DNA of 64,000 nucleotides from Sphaerochaeta globosa str. Buddy (GCF_000190435.1 NC_015152.1:440458-504457); one strand, 5' to 3'. Numbered from the stretch's first letter, positions 1 to 9,555 are shown. The notes: a model not told the origin generated them from the letters alone. Numbers and translations: made by a program.

Positions 1-628
1 AGGTCATCCTCGACTCGTAGGTGCCCGGGACGAACACATGGTACTCCTTGGCCCCCACCTGCTGCTGCAGGTAGGCGAAGTTGCGCTCGGTGATGCCGCA
101 GCCGGGCATGACGATGATCCTGTCCCCGGCCTGCCTGACCAACATTTTCAGTGTCTGCAGCCCCTCGATGACCGTTGCCTCCAGGCCGCTGGTCAGCAGG
201 CGGTCGACACCCAGGTCTATGAGCGTCTCAAGCGAGCGTGATGCATCCTTTGTCATGTCGAAGGCGCGGTGGAAGGTGACCGAGCAGGGCCTGGCGAGGT
301 CGATGATTTCCTTGCTTCTCACTACATCAATCTCTCCGTCGGGAGTGAGGATGCCGAACACGATGCCGTCGGCCCCCGCCTCCCTAAAGAGCCTGACGTC
401 CTCCTTCATGGCCTCGAACTCCAGGTCGCTGTAGCAGAAGTCACCGCCTCGGGGCCTGATCATGACATTCATGGCAATTTTACTGTGCTTTCTGGCTGTC
501 TTGAAGGCTCCCAGCGACGGGGTCGTGCCCCCCTCGAAGAGGTCGGCGCAGAACTCCACGCGGTCGGCACCCCCGGCCTCGGCAGCCAGTACGCTCTCAA
601 TCGATTCCAGACAAATCTCAATTTTCAT
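1..628 (-). CDS. cutC: Copper homeostasis protein CutC (3' end outside window)
   Basis: Translating the minus strand from the ATG at 628-626 gives MKIEICLESIESVLAAEAGG followed by ADRVEFCAD, the typical CutC N-terminus. Further on it carries the conserved Met-Pro-Gly-Cys-Gly-Ile patch of this TIM-barrel family. The frame is open to base 1, so the C-terminus is missing from the window. CutC proteins are cytoplasmic and were linked to copper tolerance, but their biochemical role is unsettled. The start codon shares one base with the stop codon of the upstream fucosidase gene (TAATG), so the two are almost certainly cotranscribed and translationally coupled. Family assignment is firm; why a cutC sits behind a fucosidase is unknown. 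Confidence 0.88.
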   Translation of the reverse strand, partial: MKIEICLESIESVLAAEAGGADRVEFCADLFEGGTTPSLGAFKTARKHSKIAMNVMIRPRGGDFCYSDLEFEAMKEDVRLFREAGADGIVFGILTPDGEIDVVRSKEIIDLARPCSVTFHRAFDMTKDASRSLETLIDLGVDRLLTSGLEATVIEGLQTLKMLVRQAGDRIIVMPGCGITERNFAYLQQQVGAKEYHVFVPGTYESRMT

Positions 629-1959
629 TATTTTCCTTCCTTTCTCAGTACCAGTCGTAAGGTAGTATCGACAAGCTCAGGTCTTTTTAGCTCATCGCCG
701 ATCGTATGCAAACAGATTTCATGCTTCCCTTTCTTCAGCTTGAGTGCAGTGATGAAGGTATCAGAGGTGCGACCCTTCTGCAGCGAACTGTAGTACTGCT
801 TCCCCGCAATCTCAAGACAGAGTTTTTGCTCTCTGGCCAGTCCCTGATCGCTCTCCCAACCGATACAGATACTCGTATCCTCGTTCAGCTGCAGTGCCCA
901 GCAAAGGGTAGTGGGGATGGGGCGGTAGGAGTAGTATTCAGTTCCCGTATAGCGATAAGCCACCAAGGGTTCAGCGCAGAGTTGGCCGGGTACTATCTTG
1001 GGGAGTATTCTCTTGTTCTGCTCTCTCTTCAGCGGATTCTTGGCAAGCACTGTTCCGATTCCTTCAAGCACTTCCTGCTCAAAGCTCTGAATGGCACCCG
1101 TTCCCATCAGGCCGATGTTGAGCAGGTAGTTGCCACCTTCTTGGACCACCTTTCTTGCTGTATCTGACAACTCTTGAATTTTCTCGTCCCTATCCCCTCG
1201 GACCTGCCAGCTGCGATACCCCCAAGTTTCCTTGTAAATGGATGCCGGCGTCTGCCACGGACAGTTCAAGGGAACCGCGGGAAGCTGGTTATCCCCCATA
1301 GTCAAAAAGTCCTGTTTGTCGTTCCAGATTCTTCCATTGACCATGCACTGGGGTTGCAAGCTCTGTACCAGGTCATAGACCTCCTGGCTCTGCTCTGCCG
1401 TGGGAGCGCCCATATCCATCCACAGCTCACACATAGGACCATAGTTGGATAATAATTCAGTCAACTGGGCGATGTTCAACCTCTGGTGGGAGGAGGGAAT
1501 TGGATCGCTGTTGTGACTGCTTATTGCAGCAGCCTCACTGAAGTGCCAGTCGATCCAGGAGAAATAGATGCCGAAGGCAAGCCCCTGTTTTTTGCACTCA
1601 TCACTCAGATCCTTAACAATATCGCGCTTGCAAGCGGCGTTGGTACTTTTATAGTCGGTCGTATTCGTATCGAAAAGGCAAAAACCATCGTGATGCTTGG
1701 TCGTTATGACCAAGTACCGCATCCCCGCCTGCTTTGCTGTAGTAACAATATGCTTGGGATTAAACTCAGGCAGACTGAACTGTTCAGTCAAAGCCTCATA
1801 GTCTGCCTGGGGGAGGTAACCGTGGGAGAGAATCTGCTCGGAATATCCGCGGGTAATTCTTTCGCCCTTCCACACACCGCCGGGAAGCGAGTAGAGCCCA
1901 AAATGAATAAAGAGGCCAAACTGAAGGTCGAGCCACTGTTGTACTGCTTCGTGTTTCAT
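628..1959 (-). CDS. Alpha-L-fucosidase, glycoside hydrolase family 29
   Basis: This 443-residue protein has no signal peptide, so it should act in the cytoplasm on imported fucosylated oligosaccharides. GH29 features are WLDLQFGLFIHFGLYSLPGG near the N-terminus, the KHHDGFCLF segment at about residues 88-96, and ELWMD, whose Asp182 matches the family nucleophile. The C-terminal 120 residues look like the usual beta-sandwich domain. AAGGAG lies 8 nt before the ATG. It is transcribed away from the LplABC-type importer across a symmetrical control region and is followed directly by cutC. With the importer and a sulfatase it suggests use of sulfated fucose-containing glycans; the substrate is an inference. 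Confidence 0.9.
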   Translation of the reverse strand: MKHEAVQQWLDLQFGLFIHFGLYSLPGGVWKGERITRGYSEQILSHGYLPQADYEALTEQFSLPEFNPKHIVTTAKQAGMRYLVITTKHHDGFCLFDTNTTDYKSTNAACKRDIVKDLSDECKKQGLAFGIYFSWIDWHFSEAAAISSHNSDPIPSSHQRLNIAQLTELLSNYGPMCELWMDMGAPTAEQSQEVYDLVQSLQPQCMVNGRIWNDKQDFLTMGDNQLPAVPLNCPWQTPASIYKETWGYRSWQVRGDRDEKIQELSDTARKVVQEGGNYLLNIGLMGTGAIQSFEQEVLEGIGTVLAKNPLKREQNKRILPKIVPGQLCAEPLVAYRYTGTEYYSYRPIPTTLCWALQLNEDTSICIGWESDQGLAREQKLCLEIAGKQYYSSLQKGRTSDTFITALKLKKGKHEICLHTIGDELKRPELVDTTLRLVLRKEGK

Positions 1960-2010
1960 CGCCGTGTCTCCTTACTGGTAGTGTAGCCTGAGTATGAGAG
2001 GTGCAACAGA

Positions 2011-2124
2011 GTCAAAGTTTCCAAGAGCCTTCTTGTATTGCGTCATTTTTTCAAAGTACGACCTATCCTACAAAAAATGACGCCTTAGTCAGTAGGTAAG
2101 CTGACCGAGCTTTGGAAACTTGAC
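2011..2124. promoter_or_regulatory. Symmetrical divergent control region, fucosidase / importer
   Basis: Two nested inverted repeats lie between the divergent genes. The inner one is a perfect 12-bp repeat, GCGTCATTTTTT at 2040-2051 and its complement at 2072-2083, separated by 20 bp. The outer one is TTGGAAACTTTGAC reading leftward (complement at 2011-2024) and TTGGAAACTTGAC reading rightward (2112-2124), differing by one T. Each outer copy ends in a TTGAC that could serve as a -35 box (TTGACC 2120-2125 for the importer). No good -10 follows on the right, which fits an activator-dependent promoter. The YesN-like regulator at 7324 is the obvious candidate, by inference. Confidence 0.6.
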
Positions 2125-2161
2125 CCTTATGTGATTCTGACTTCCATGAGACGATTTTGAC

Positions 2162-3097
2162 ATGAAGAACGCACTCAACCAACCACGACAACTCAGCCTG
2201 GGAAGAAAGATGGGCAGACATTGGCAGTTCTATGTCATAGTTGCTCTTCCCATGCTTTACTTCATCATTTTCAAGTACGTTCCCATGTATGGCGTCCTGC
2301 TTGCCTTCAAGCGCTACCGCGTCAGCCAAGGGATCTGGAACAGCCCTTGGGTGGGGCTGTATCAGTTTGAGAAGTTTTTCAAGAACCCCTCAAGCTTGAA
2401 AATTATGTTCAACACCTTCTCGCTGAGCATGTATGCCCTTGTCTCCTCCATTCCCTTGGCGGTGATTCTTGCCATCGCATTGAACGAGACCGGCTCGAAA
2501 GTCTGGCGCAAGAGTGTACAGATGGTCACCTATGCCCCCTACTTCATCTCTACCGTGGTTATGGTAGCGATTCTGATGCAGTTCCTCGATCCCGCTCTGG
2601 GCTTGTTCAATGCAATCCGTGCCTCCTTTGGCAAGGATTCGATGAACTTCATGGGTGAGGCGCACCTATTCAAGCACATCTACGTCTGGTCGGCACTCTG
2701 GCAGAACACCGGGTACAACGCCATTATCTACCTTGCCGCCCTGACAGGCATAAACCCCGAGCTCTATGAGGCTGCAAAAGTCGACGGGGTGAACAAGTTC
2801 CAGAAAATCTGGTATGTGGACCTGCCCAGCATAAAAAATACCATCGTCATCATGTTCATCATGAATATGGGCTTTGTCATGAGCCTGGGTTTTGAGAAAG
2901 CCTTCCTTATGCAGAACCCGCTCAATTTGCAGAGTGCCGAGATTATGTCCACCTATGTCTACAAGATGGGCCTGATCAACAGCGACTTCAGCTATTCAAC
3001 CGCCATCGATGTGGTCAACTCAATCATCAACATCGTACTGATCCTGACCTTCAACCACATTGCCAAAACCAAGAACAAGGAAGGGGGACTGTGGTGA
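2162..3097 (+). CDS. Carbohydrate ABC transporter permease, LplB type
   Basis: This 311-residue inner-membrane protein has six predicted transmembrane segments. The EAA loop that docks the ATPase is ELYEAAKVDGVNKF at about residue 200. The N-terminal part (LPMLYFIIFKYVPMYGVLLAF) is typical of the LplB/YteP group, which pairs with YtcP-type permeases and large binding proteins for oligosaccharides. The ATG at 2162 is the first start after an in-frame stop at 2147-2149, and its ribosome site is weak. It overlaps the next permease gene at TGATG. No ATPase gene lies in this operon, as is usual for these systems, which borrow an MsmK-like ATPase encoded elsewhere. Confidence 0.9.
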   Translation: MKNALNQPRQLSLGRKMGRHWQFYVIVALPMLYFIIFKYVPMYGVLLAFKRYRVSQGIWNSPWVGLYQFEKFFKNPSSLKIMFNTFSLSMYALVSSIPLAVILAIALNETGSKVWRKSVQMVTYAPYFISTVVMVAILMQFLDPALGLFNAIRASFGKDSMNFMGEAHLFKHIYVWSALWQNTGYNAIIYLAALTGINPELYEAAKVDGVNKFQKIWYVDLPSIKNTIVIMFIMNMGFVMSLGFEKAFLMQNPLNLQSAEIMSTYVYKMGLINSDFSYSTAIDVVNSIINIVLILTFNHIAKTKNKEGGLW

Positions 3098-3990
3098 TGC
3101 ATTACAAACGAAAAGCACTCGTAACAGACCGGGTATTCTCTCTGGTGGTGAACAGCTTTTTGTTCATCAGCCTGGTCATCGTGCTGTACCCTTTGCTCTA
3201 CATTGTCTCCTGCTCGTTCAGTGAACCGCAGGCGGTAATGGCCAAGAAGGTATGGCTCTTCCCCGTCAACTTCGACTTGGTAAGCTACAAGGCGGTCTTT
3301 ACCAACAAGCAGATCGGAACCGGCTACATGAACAGCCTCTATTACATGGTAACGGGTACGGTGATGAGCGTGCTGCTTACCATGCTGCTTGCCTATCCGC
3401 TATCGCGCAAGGAGTTCTACGGACGCTCGGTGGTAACCAAGCTCATCCTCTTTACCATGCTTTTCACCGGCGGAACGATTCCTCTCTACCTGGTGGTACG
3501 CAACCTGGGCATCTACGATTCGCGGTGGGCGATCATCCTGCCCAATGCCATTACCGTATGGAACGTCATCATTGCCCGTACGTTCCTGCAGGAAAACATC
3601 TCCGACGAACTGTATGAGGCCGCCGAGATCGACGGATGCTCGGATATCCGCTTCCTAGTCTCGTTTGTGTTTCCCTTAAGCGGGGCCATCGTTGCAGTAC
3701 TTGCCCTCTTCTATGCAGTAGGGCAGTGGAACAAGTACTTCGATGCACTTCTGTATTTGCAGAAGCAGGCCTTGTATCCCCTGCAGATCGTACTGCGCAA
3801 TATTTTGATCATCAACCGAAATACTCCCTCGATGACCGTCGATGTCGAGGCTGCCATCAGGGCGCAGGGCCTCAGTGAGACCATCCGCTATGCGGTCATC
3901 GTTGTTGCGAGTGTTCCGCTTCTGGTAATCTACCCGTTCGTGCAAAGGTTTTTCGTCAAGGGAGTCATGATCGGCTCCGTCAAAGGTTAG
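3097..3990 (+). CDS. Carbohydrate ABC transporter permease, LplC/YtcP type
   Basis: This second membrane subunit of the importer has about 297 residues and six transmembrane segments. The EAA motif ELYEAAEIDGCSDIR is near residue 171, and the C-terminal PFVQRFFVKGVMIGSVKG is diagnostic of the YtcP/LplC group. I chose the ATG at 3097, which overlaps the preceding stop codon and has GGGGGA 8 nt upstream, over two in-frame GTG codons just before it. It forms a heterodimer with the preceding permease and receives substrate from the binding protein encoded next. Confidence 0.9.
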   Translation: MHYKRKALVTDRVFSLVVNSFLFISLVIVLYPLLYIVSCSFSEPQAVMAKKVWLFPVNFDLVSYKAVFTNKQIGTGYMNSLYYMVTGTVMSVLLTMLLAYPLSRKEFYGRSVVTKLILFTMLFTGGTIPLYLVVRNLGIYDSRWAIILPNAITVWNVIIARTFLQENISDELYEAAEIDGCSDIRFLVSFVFPLSGAIVAVLALFYAVGQWNKYFDALLYLQKQALYPLQIVLRNILIINRNTPSMTVDVEAAIRAQGLSETIRYAVIVVASVPLLVIYPFVQRFFVKGVMIGSVKG

Positions 3991-4036
3991 GAGTACACAG
4001 CTTTTGTTAAGAAGCTGCATACAATAGGAGGAATCC

Positions 4037-5740
4037 ATGAAGAAAACATTGTGTATCGTATTGCTGGTCGCTCTCTTGCTGCCGGCCTCGCTGGTTGCCC
4101 AAGGCTCGAAAGAGAGTGCCTCGGCAAAATCTACTGTTGAGTATACTCCCGTCGGGACGTTCCCGATCGTGAAGACCCCCATTACGGTGGACATCATGGT
4201 CGCTCAGCCCCCCTGTGTCGAGGATTTCAATACCAACCGGTTCACCAAGTACATGGAAGAACAGACCGGTATCAAGGTGAACTACATCATGATTCCCGAG
4301 CAGGCTGCCACCGAGAAGCTCGCCCTGGTACTGGCCAGTGGTGACTACCCCGATGCGTTCCTCGGCTTTGCAGTAAACAACACCTTGGAAACCACCTATG
4401 GTGCTCAGGAAGGCCTGTTCCTGCCGCTGAACAAGTTCTACTCCAAAGAGTGGATGCCTCACATGATGAAGGCCTTTGAAGAGTTCCCCGGTGGTATCGG
4501 CTTCATGACCAACATCGATGGAAACATCTACTCCTTGCCCCGCCTCGAAGGTTGCTACCACTGCTCCAACCAGGCGAAGTTGTTTGTCTATCAGCCCTTC
4601 CTGGACAAGCTTGGCATGAAAATGCCCACCACCACCGATGAGTTCTATCAGGTGCTGAAGGCTATGAAAGAACAGGATGCCAACGGAAACGGCAAAGCTG
4701 ATGAGATTCCGCTCGCAGGTTCCATCATCGGTTGGTCCGACCAGGTCGAGCGCTTCCTGCTCAACTCCTTCATCTACACCGACCTTGACACCAACATCAA
4801 TGCCAACGCCGACGACAACGTAGGCTACATGATGAATAACGGCAAGGTTGACACTGCAGTGAACAAGGCTGCCTTCCGTGAAGGCCTTGCTTTCATCAAC
4901 AAACTGTACAAGGAAGGACTGCTTTACAATGGATCCTTCACCCAGGATTCCAGCCAGCTGACCCAGCTCGTAGAGAGCTCTGAACAGCCGGTCGTCGGTT
5001 TCGCAGCAGGCGGTTGGAGAGGTCAGTTTGCTACCATCGGCGGGGAACGTTTCAACAATTTCCGTGCCATTGCTCCGCTTGAGGGACCTAAGGGTGCACA
5101 GTACTCGGTAGCATTCTTCCAGAATCCTGAAATCGGTCAGTTGGTTCTCAGCTCCGAGACCAAGTATGCCGAAGCCATCATGCGTTACTTCGATTTCATG
5201 TACAGCCCCGAAGGAACCCTGCTCCAGCGCAACGGTTTTCAGGGCGAAGCATGGGATTGGGCAAAGAGTGGTCAGGTTGGTCTGAACGGAAAGCCTGCTG
5301 TGTGGGAACAGCTGAAGCTGTGGAACGACAAGGATCCCCAGAACGATACCTGGATCCAGACCTACACTGCAGCCATGACTCCGTCGTTGAAGAATGGGTT
5401 GGCCTCCAAGCCCATGACTCAGGACAATCCCGAGTATTACCTGCCGGGCAACAATGAGAAGACTCTTTATGACGAGACATCCAACCTGTATAAGCCGTAC
5501 GAGGACACCTCAGTGGAAGTTCCCGTACTCAAGTACACCGCCGACGAGAGTGAGAAGTTCTCAACCGTCAAGCGCGAGTTGGCAAACTATATCCGCCAGA
5601 GTGCTGTCAAGTTCATGGTTGGCTCTCTTGATGTCAACGACGACAAGGTTTGGAACGAGTACGTAGCAAATCTGGAGAAACTGCAGTTGAAGTCTGTTTT
5701 GGACCTTATGAATACTGCTTACAACCGCCAGTACAAATAA
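4037..5740 (+). CDS. Extracellular solute-binding protein, LplA type
   Basis: This 567-residue binding protein begins with a signal peptide (MKKTLCIVLLVALLLPASLVA) followed by QGSKES. No lipobox cysteine is present, so signal peptidase I cleavage is likely. The length of about 550 residues is typical of the LplA/YtcQ group that serves oligosaccharide importers, rather than the 400-430 residues of MalE-like proteins. AGGAGG lies just before the ATG. It is the third gene of the operon and is followed by a stable stem-loop at 5757-5782 before the sulfatase gene. The substrate is unknown; a fucosylated or sulfated oligosaccharide fits the neighbours. Confidence 0.88.
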   Translation: MKKTLCIVLLVALLLPASLVAQGSKESASAKSTVEYTPVGTFPIVKTPITVDIMVAQPPCVEDFNTNRFTKYMEEQTGIKVNYIMIPEQAATEKLALVLASGDYPDAFLGFAVNNTLETTYGAQEGLFLPLNKFYSKEWMPHMMKAFEEFPGGIGFMTNIDGNIYSLPRLEGCYHCSNQAKLFVYQPFLDKLGMKMPTTTDEFYQVLKAMKEQDANGNGKADEIPLAGSIIGWSDQVERFLLNSFIYTDLDTNINANADDNVGYMMNNGKVDTAVNKAAFREGLAFINKLYKEGLLYNGSFTQDSSQLTQLVESSEQPVVGFAAGGWRGQFATIGGERFNNFRAIAPLEGPKGAQYSVAFFQNPEIGQLVLSSETKYAEAIMRYFDFMYSPEGTLLQRNGFQGEAWDWAKSGQVGLNGKPAVWEQLKLWNDKDPQNDTWIQTYTAAMTPSLKNGLASKPMTQDNPEYYLPGNNEKTLYDETSNLYKPYEDTSVEVPVLKYTADESEKFSTVKRELANYIRQSAVKFMVGSLDVNDDKVWNEYVANLEKLQLKSVLDLMNTAYNRQYK

Positions 5741-5756
5741 GAAATTTTTACAGTAG

Positions 5757-5782
5757 GTATGGGGCCCTTATGGGCCCTATAC
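5757..5782 (+). promoter_or_regulatory. Intercistronic stem-loop after binding-protein gene
   Basis: GTAT plus GGGCCC pairs with GGGCCC plus ATAC around a TTAT loop, an 11-bp stem with one G-U pair. The following sequence (TCTTTATCC) is only mildly T-rich and the sulfatase ribosome site comes 12 nt later. It probably acts as an RNA-stabilising or attenuating element that keeps binding-protein mRNA more abundant than downstream message, rather than as a full terminator. Confidence 0.55.
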
Positions 5783-5807
5783 TCTTTATCCAGGGAGGAG
5801 TGCCCAG

Positions 5808-7274
5808 GTGCGAAAGAAGCCGAACATCGTGTATATTCTTGCAGATGACTTGGGGTACGGTGATGTTTCATCGCTGAATCCCGGTTGTCCTTTCACAACC
5901 ACCAACTTCGACTGTTTGGCAGAGGAGGGCATGAGCTTTACCGATGCTCATGCCACCAGTGCCGTATGTACCCCCAGCCGCTACAGCATTATTACCGGGC
6001 GCTACAATTGGCGTTCCAAGCTTAAGAGTTACGTGCTGGGAGGCTTCTCTCCTCCGTTAATCGACAACAATCGAAAAACAGTAGCGCAGCTCTTGAGAAA
6101 GGGTGGTTACGCTACCCATATGGTGGGCAAGTGGCATTTAGGCATGACCCTTCCCAAGGGAGAGGGCTTTGTTGAGGCCCAGGAGTTTGGTGACAGCTAT
6201 CCGATAGACTACACCAAACCCATTGAAAACGGACCGACCAGCGTGGGGTTCGACTCCTATTACGGTATCAGCGGATCGCTCGATATGCCCCCGTATGTAT
6301 ACATCAAGGACGACCGGTTCACCGCTGTTCCTACCAGGACGACAAAAGGGTCGGGCAAGGGCTTTTGGCGCGAAGGCTTGACTGCCGATGATTTTGTCCA
6401 CGAAGAGGTACTCGATCACCTTACCGACAAGGCCTTGGAAGTAATTCGAGAGAACAAGGACAATCCGTTCTTCCTCTACTTCGCCCTCCCGGCCCCCCAT
6501 ACGCCCATTCTTCCCCATCCCAAATTCAGGGGAGCATCGAATACCAATGCCTATGGGGATTTTGTCCTGCATTGCGACGACGTGGTGGGCAGGGTGCTCG
6601 ATGCCCTCAAAGAGAACGGCATTGATGAACACACCCTGGTCATTCTCACCAGCGACAACGGATGCTCTCCGATGGCTGACTTCGCCGAGCTTGCACAATT
6701 CGGACATAATCCAAGCTATCACTTCCGGGGGATGAAATCGGACATTTTTGAAGGTGGACACCGGGTGCCGCTTCTGATGCGCTGGCCTGAGGTGATAGCG
6801 CCGCATTCAATTTCCAACCACCTTGTCTGCCTATCCGATTTCTATGCTACTGCCGCCGATATTCTTGGTTTCGGCTTGGCCGAGGATGAGGCGGTGGATA
6901 GTGTGAGCCTTCTGCCGTTGCTCTCAGACACTACTCACCCTGAAGTACGAGATTCATTGGTCCATCAGAGCCTTGACGGTTCGCTATCCCTGAGAAAAGG
7001 AGCATACAAGCTTGAGATGTGCAAAGGCTCGGGCGGGTGGTCATACCCTTCAAGCGGAAGCGAGGATGCACAGAATCTTCCTTCCGTGCAGTTGTACAAC
7101 CTTGAGTGCGATATTGCAGAGACGGTGAATGTGCAGGCCGAGCACCCTGATCTGGTAGCTGCCATGAGACAAGAACTTGCCTGCCTCGTAAGGGAAGGCA
7201 GAAGTACATCCGGCCCCCGACAGCTCAACGACGGGGTTGCTGTTTGGGAGACGGTTGCCTGGCTTGACGACTGA
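5808..7274 (+). CDS. Cys-type sulfatase (arylsulfatase family)
   Basis: This 488-residue alkaline-phosphatase-fold sulfatase has PNIVYILADDLGYGD at residues 5-19, with the metal-binding Asp pair at 13-14. The signature CTPSR at 54-58 contains Cys54, which must be oxidised to formylglycine for activity. GKWHLG and the later TSDNGC metal site are also present. There is no signal peptide, so it should act inside the cell on imported sulfated sugars. The GTG start at 5808 is supported by GGAGG 9 nt upstream and by starting right at the conserved core. In anaerobes maturation needs anSME, whose gene in this window is interrupted near 46.2 kb. Confidence 0.92.
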   Translation: MRKKPNIVYILADDLGYGDVSSLNPGCPFTTTNFDCLAEEGMSFTDAHATSAVCTPSRYSIITGRYNWRSKLKSYVLGGFSPPLIDNNRKTVAQLLRKGGYATHMVGKWHLGMTLPKGEGFVEAQEFGDSYPIDYTKPIENGPTSVGFDSYYGISGSLDMPPYVYIKDDRFTAVPTRTTKGSGKGFWREGLTADDFVHEEVLDHLTDKALEVIRENKDNPFFLYFALPAPHTPILPHPKFRGASNTNAYGDFVLHCDDVVGRVLDALKENGIDEHTLVILTSDNGCSPMADFAELAQFGHNPSYHFRGMKSDIFEGGHRVPLLMRWPEVIAPHSISNHLVCLSDFYATAADILGFGLAEDEAVDSVSLLPLLSDTTHPEVRDSLVHQSLDGSLSLRKGAYKLEMCKGSGGWSYPSSGSEDAQNLPSVQLYNLECDIAETVNVQAEHPDLVAAMRQELACLVREGRSTSGPRQLNDGVAVWETVAWLDD

Positions 7275-7323
7275 TACTTTTTCCCGTGAAAAGGGGTTTC
7301 CCTATGGTATACTGACTGCACCT

Positions 7324-9555
7324 ATGAGAAAGCCTGAGCATAAAATTCCTGCATCCAGAACACTGCTGTTGTTCCTTCCCGCCCTTATACTCTGTTTTGT
7401 CATACTCATTCTCGCCCAAAACTGGATGTTGATGACCGTGCGCAGGGACAAGCAGGAGCAGACCTACTCGATGCTCCACCTCATTCGTTCCACCACCGAC
7501 CTTTCGTTGGACCAGATGTACAAGCTCAGCCAGATGCTGCTCTTGGACAACGATATCGCCAAATTCATCTACCAGGGAGAGATTGAGAGCGGTTCGGTCG
7601 ATATTCAGACCCTCATCGATGCAAAAGGCGTCCTGCCTACGGCAACAAACATCAATGCCATGCTGGCCGAGGTCTACATATACTCCAACCGCAGCGGCTA
7701 TATCCTCTCTTCTCAGAATGCCTTCCTGGAACCTGAGAAAATGTACCCTTCCATGTTCGCCTTCGAGGGATTGAACTACCGTCAGTTCCGCAGCAAGTAC
7801 CTGACACCCGCCTTCAACCGTTCCTTCTTTCCCCAAACCGATGCCTTGGTGCATGGGAGAAATCGGTCGGTCATTCCGTTGGTCCAGACGTTTCCTTTGA
7901 ATAATCCCGCAGCCAATGCGGGCAAGATCATGCTGCTGCTCGACAGCAGCTACATCGTGGACTTGCTTTCGCAGCAGATAGAGGGGGCGAGCCCCACCGT
8001 CTATGTCACAGACAGCAAGGGAGCCGTGATCACCTACTCGGGCGACCCCGCCTTCATCCTGGGGGATGGGTATGCCGACGGTCAGCATCGAGTGTCCATT
8101 GAAGGCCAGGAGTATGTGCTCTCGGCCCTTTCCTCGAACGCAAGCGGTCTGAGGTTTTTCAGCCTGCTCTCGCTCAAGGAAATCAACGCCATGCTCAATC
8201 CCATGTGGCCTGTGCTGGTGATTCTCAGCATCGGGATGTTCCTGCTGCTCTCCTTCTTTGCCGTCTATATGCTTGCACGCAGCAACCGCCACTGGACCGA
8301 GCTGCTCGGCTTGGTCGATGTAAGCGGGAAACCGCTTCCCTATGAGCAGGCGGTCGGGTACATCAAGAATATCGTTGAGGAGGACCGAAGCAAGGTACGC
8401 CAAGCCGGTGGCACTCCCTTTATCACCGACACATTCTTTCGTCGATTGATTCACGGGAAAATGCTGGGGACAGCCGAGATTCAGGCGATGCTCAAGCAGG
8501 TCCAGAAGGATATCGATTTGAACTCTCCCAACACCTTCCAAATGGTGCATATCGCAATCCACGATGTGCAGGATTTTCTATCCAGTGATCGGCTGGAGGA
8601 CATCGACTTCACCCGAATTGCGGCCCAAAAGCAGGCGATGCGTGCGTTCGGCCAGCAGTACTACCTCTACATGGACTTCTCATTCTCGATTTGGATCATG
8701 CTCTGGCATGGTGACGGCCGCTTTCTGGATACACAGATCGATCAGTTCTATAAGGAGTTCATCCAAGTCTCGCCTTGTATCACGAGCATGGCGGTCAGTT
8801 CGGCCAAGCACAGTCTTGATGAGATTTTCTCGGCGACCAATGAGTGCAGCGAGGTCCAGCAGAGTCTGCTCAGTGAGAAACAGGTGGAAATCATGCGCCG
8901 TTATACCGAGTTGAGCCTCAAGCGTGAGCCGTACCACTACAGCCTCGATATGGAGCGCAAGCTCTCCGGTGCTGTCATGAAAGGGGAGCGGCAGGCCTTG
9001 GAAGAAATCCTGAGGACCATCGAGCAGGATAACTTTGTTGCCAGGAATCTGGGGCCTGAAGAGCATGCCAATCTCATGAAGGTGCTCTATGCGACGGCGA
9101 TCAAGCTCAGTCAGAGCCTCAGGCTGACACTCCACCAGTCGGTGTTTGAGTCGTATGCCGAGGTCAAGCAGTTCTTTCTCTCCCAGGCGTTGGCGATCAA
9201 CAGGGCAAAGAGCGACAAGGATGAGGTGCTCGTCCAACGGATTACTGGCTATATACACGACCATTATGCCGACCCGGGCTTGAACCTCTCCAATATGGCG
9301 GGTGACTTCGGCTTGAAGGAGAGCTTTCTCTACCACTTCATGCAGACCCGTATGGAGACATCGTTTGCCCAGTATCTGGAAGTCTACCGTCTTGAGCGCG
9401 CTCTTGCCCTGTTTGCCGAGAAGCAGATGACGATCAGTGAGATTACAACCTTCTGCGGGTACTCCAATGCCCAGACCTTCCGCAGGGCGTTCCAGAAACG
9501 TTACGGCATGCTGCCTTCCGATTACCAGAAAACGGTGCTGTATCAGAAGAAGTAG
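7324..9555 (+). CDS. Membrane-bound AraC-family regulator, YesN-like
   Basis: This roughly 743-residue protein has a transmembrane helix at about 13-37, a large extracytoplasmic sensor region, and a second helix at about 294-318. A C-terminal AraC double helix-turn-helix covers about residues 636-738 (ISEITTFCGYSNAQTFRRAF and neighbours). This is the architecture of single-component sugar sensors that sit beside LplABC importers and activate them. The ATG at 7324 is preferred to one 87 nt upstream that lies inside the sulfatase gene, because the protein then begins with a basic stretch before the first helix. It probably senses the importer's ligand outside the membrane and acts on the 2011-2124 control region. 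Confidence 0.85.
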   Translation: MRKPEHKIPASRTLLLFLPALILCFVILILAQNWMLMTVRRDKQEQTYSMLHLIRSTTDLSLDQMYKLSQMLLLDNDIAKFIYQGEIESGSVDIQTLIDAKGVLPTATNINAMLAEVYIYSNRSGYILSSQNAFLEPEKMYPSMFAFEGLNYRQFRSKYLTPAFNRSFFPQTDALVHGRNRSVIPLVQTFPLNNPAANAGKIMLLLDSSYIVDLLSQQIEGASPTVYVTDSKGAVITYSGDPAFILGDGYADGQHRVSIEGQEYVLSALSSNASGLRFFSLLSLKEINAMLNPMWPVLVILSIGMFLLLSFFAVYMLARSNRHWTELLGLVDVSGKPLPYEQAVGYIKNIVEEDRSKVRQAGGTPFITDTFFRRLIHGKMLGTAEIQAMLKQVQKDIDLNSPNTFQMVHIAIHDVQDFLSSDRLEDIDFTRIAAQKQAMRAFGQQYYLYMDFSFSIWIMLWHGDGRFLDTQIDQFYKEFIQVSPCITSMAVSSAKHSLDEIFSATNECSEVQQSLLSEKQVEIMRRYTELSLKREPYHYSLDMERKLSGAVMKGERQALEEILRTIEQDNFVARNLGPEEHANLMKVLYATAIKLSQSLRLTLHQSVFESYAEVKQFFLSQALAINRAKSDKDEVLVQRITGYIHDHYADPGLNLSNMAGDFGLKESFLYHFMQTRMETSFAQYLEVYRLERALALFAEKQMTISEITTFCGYSNAQTFRRAFQKRYGMLPSDYQKTVLYQKK

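Noticed and set aside
7281-7300. TTTTTCCC...AAAAGGGG before the YesN-like gene as a terminator
   Set aside because: The arms are not antiparallel complements, so they cannot form a hairpin in a single strand.
7225-8562. Long open frame (445 codons) on the minus strand opposite the YesN-like gene
   Set aside because: It lies wholly antisense to a well-supported gene, its product resembles no family, and it reflects codon bias on the opposite strand. The same holds for other long antisense frames, for example at 10998-11852 and 27635-28600.
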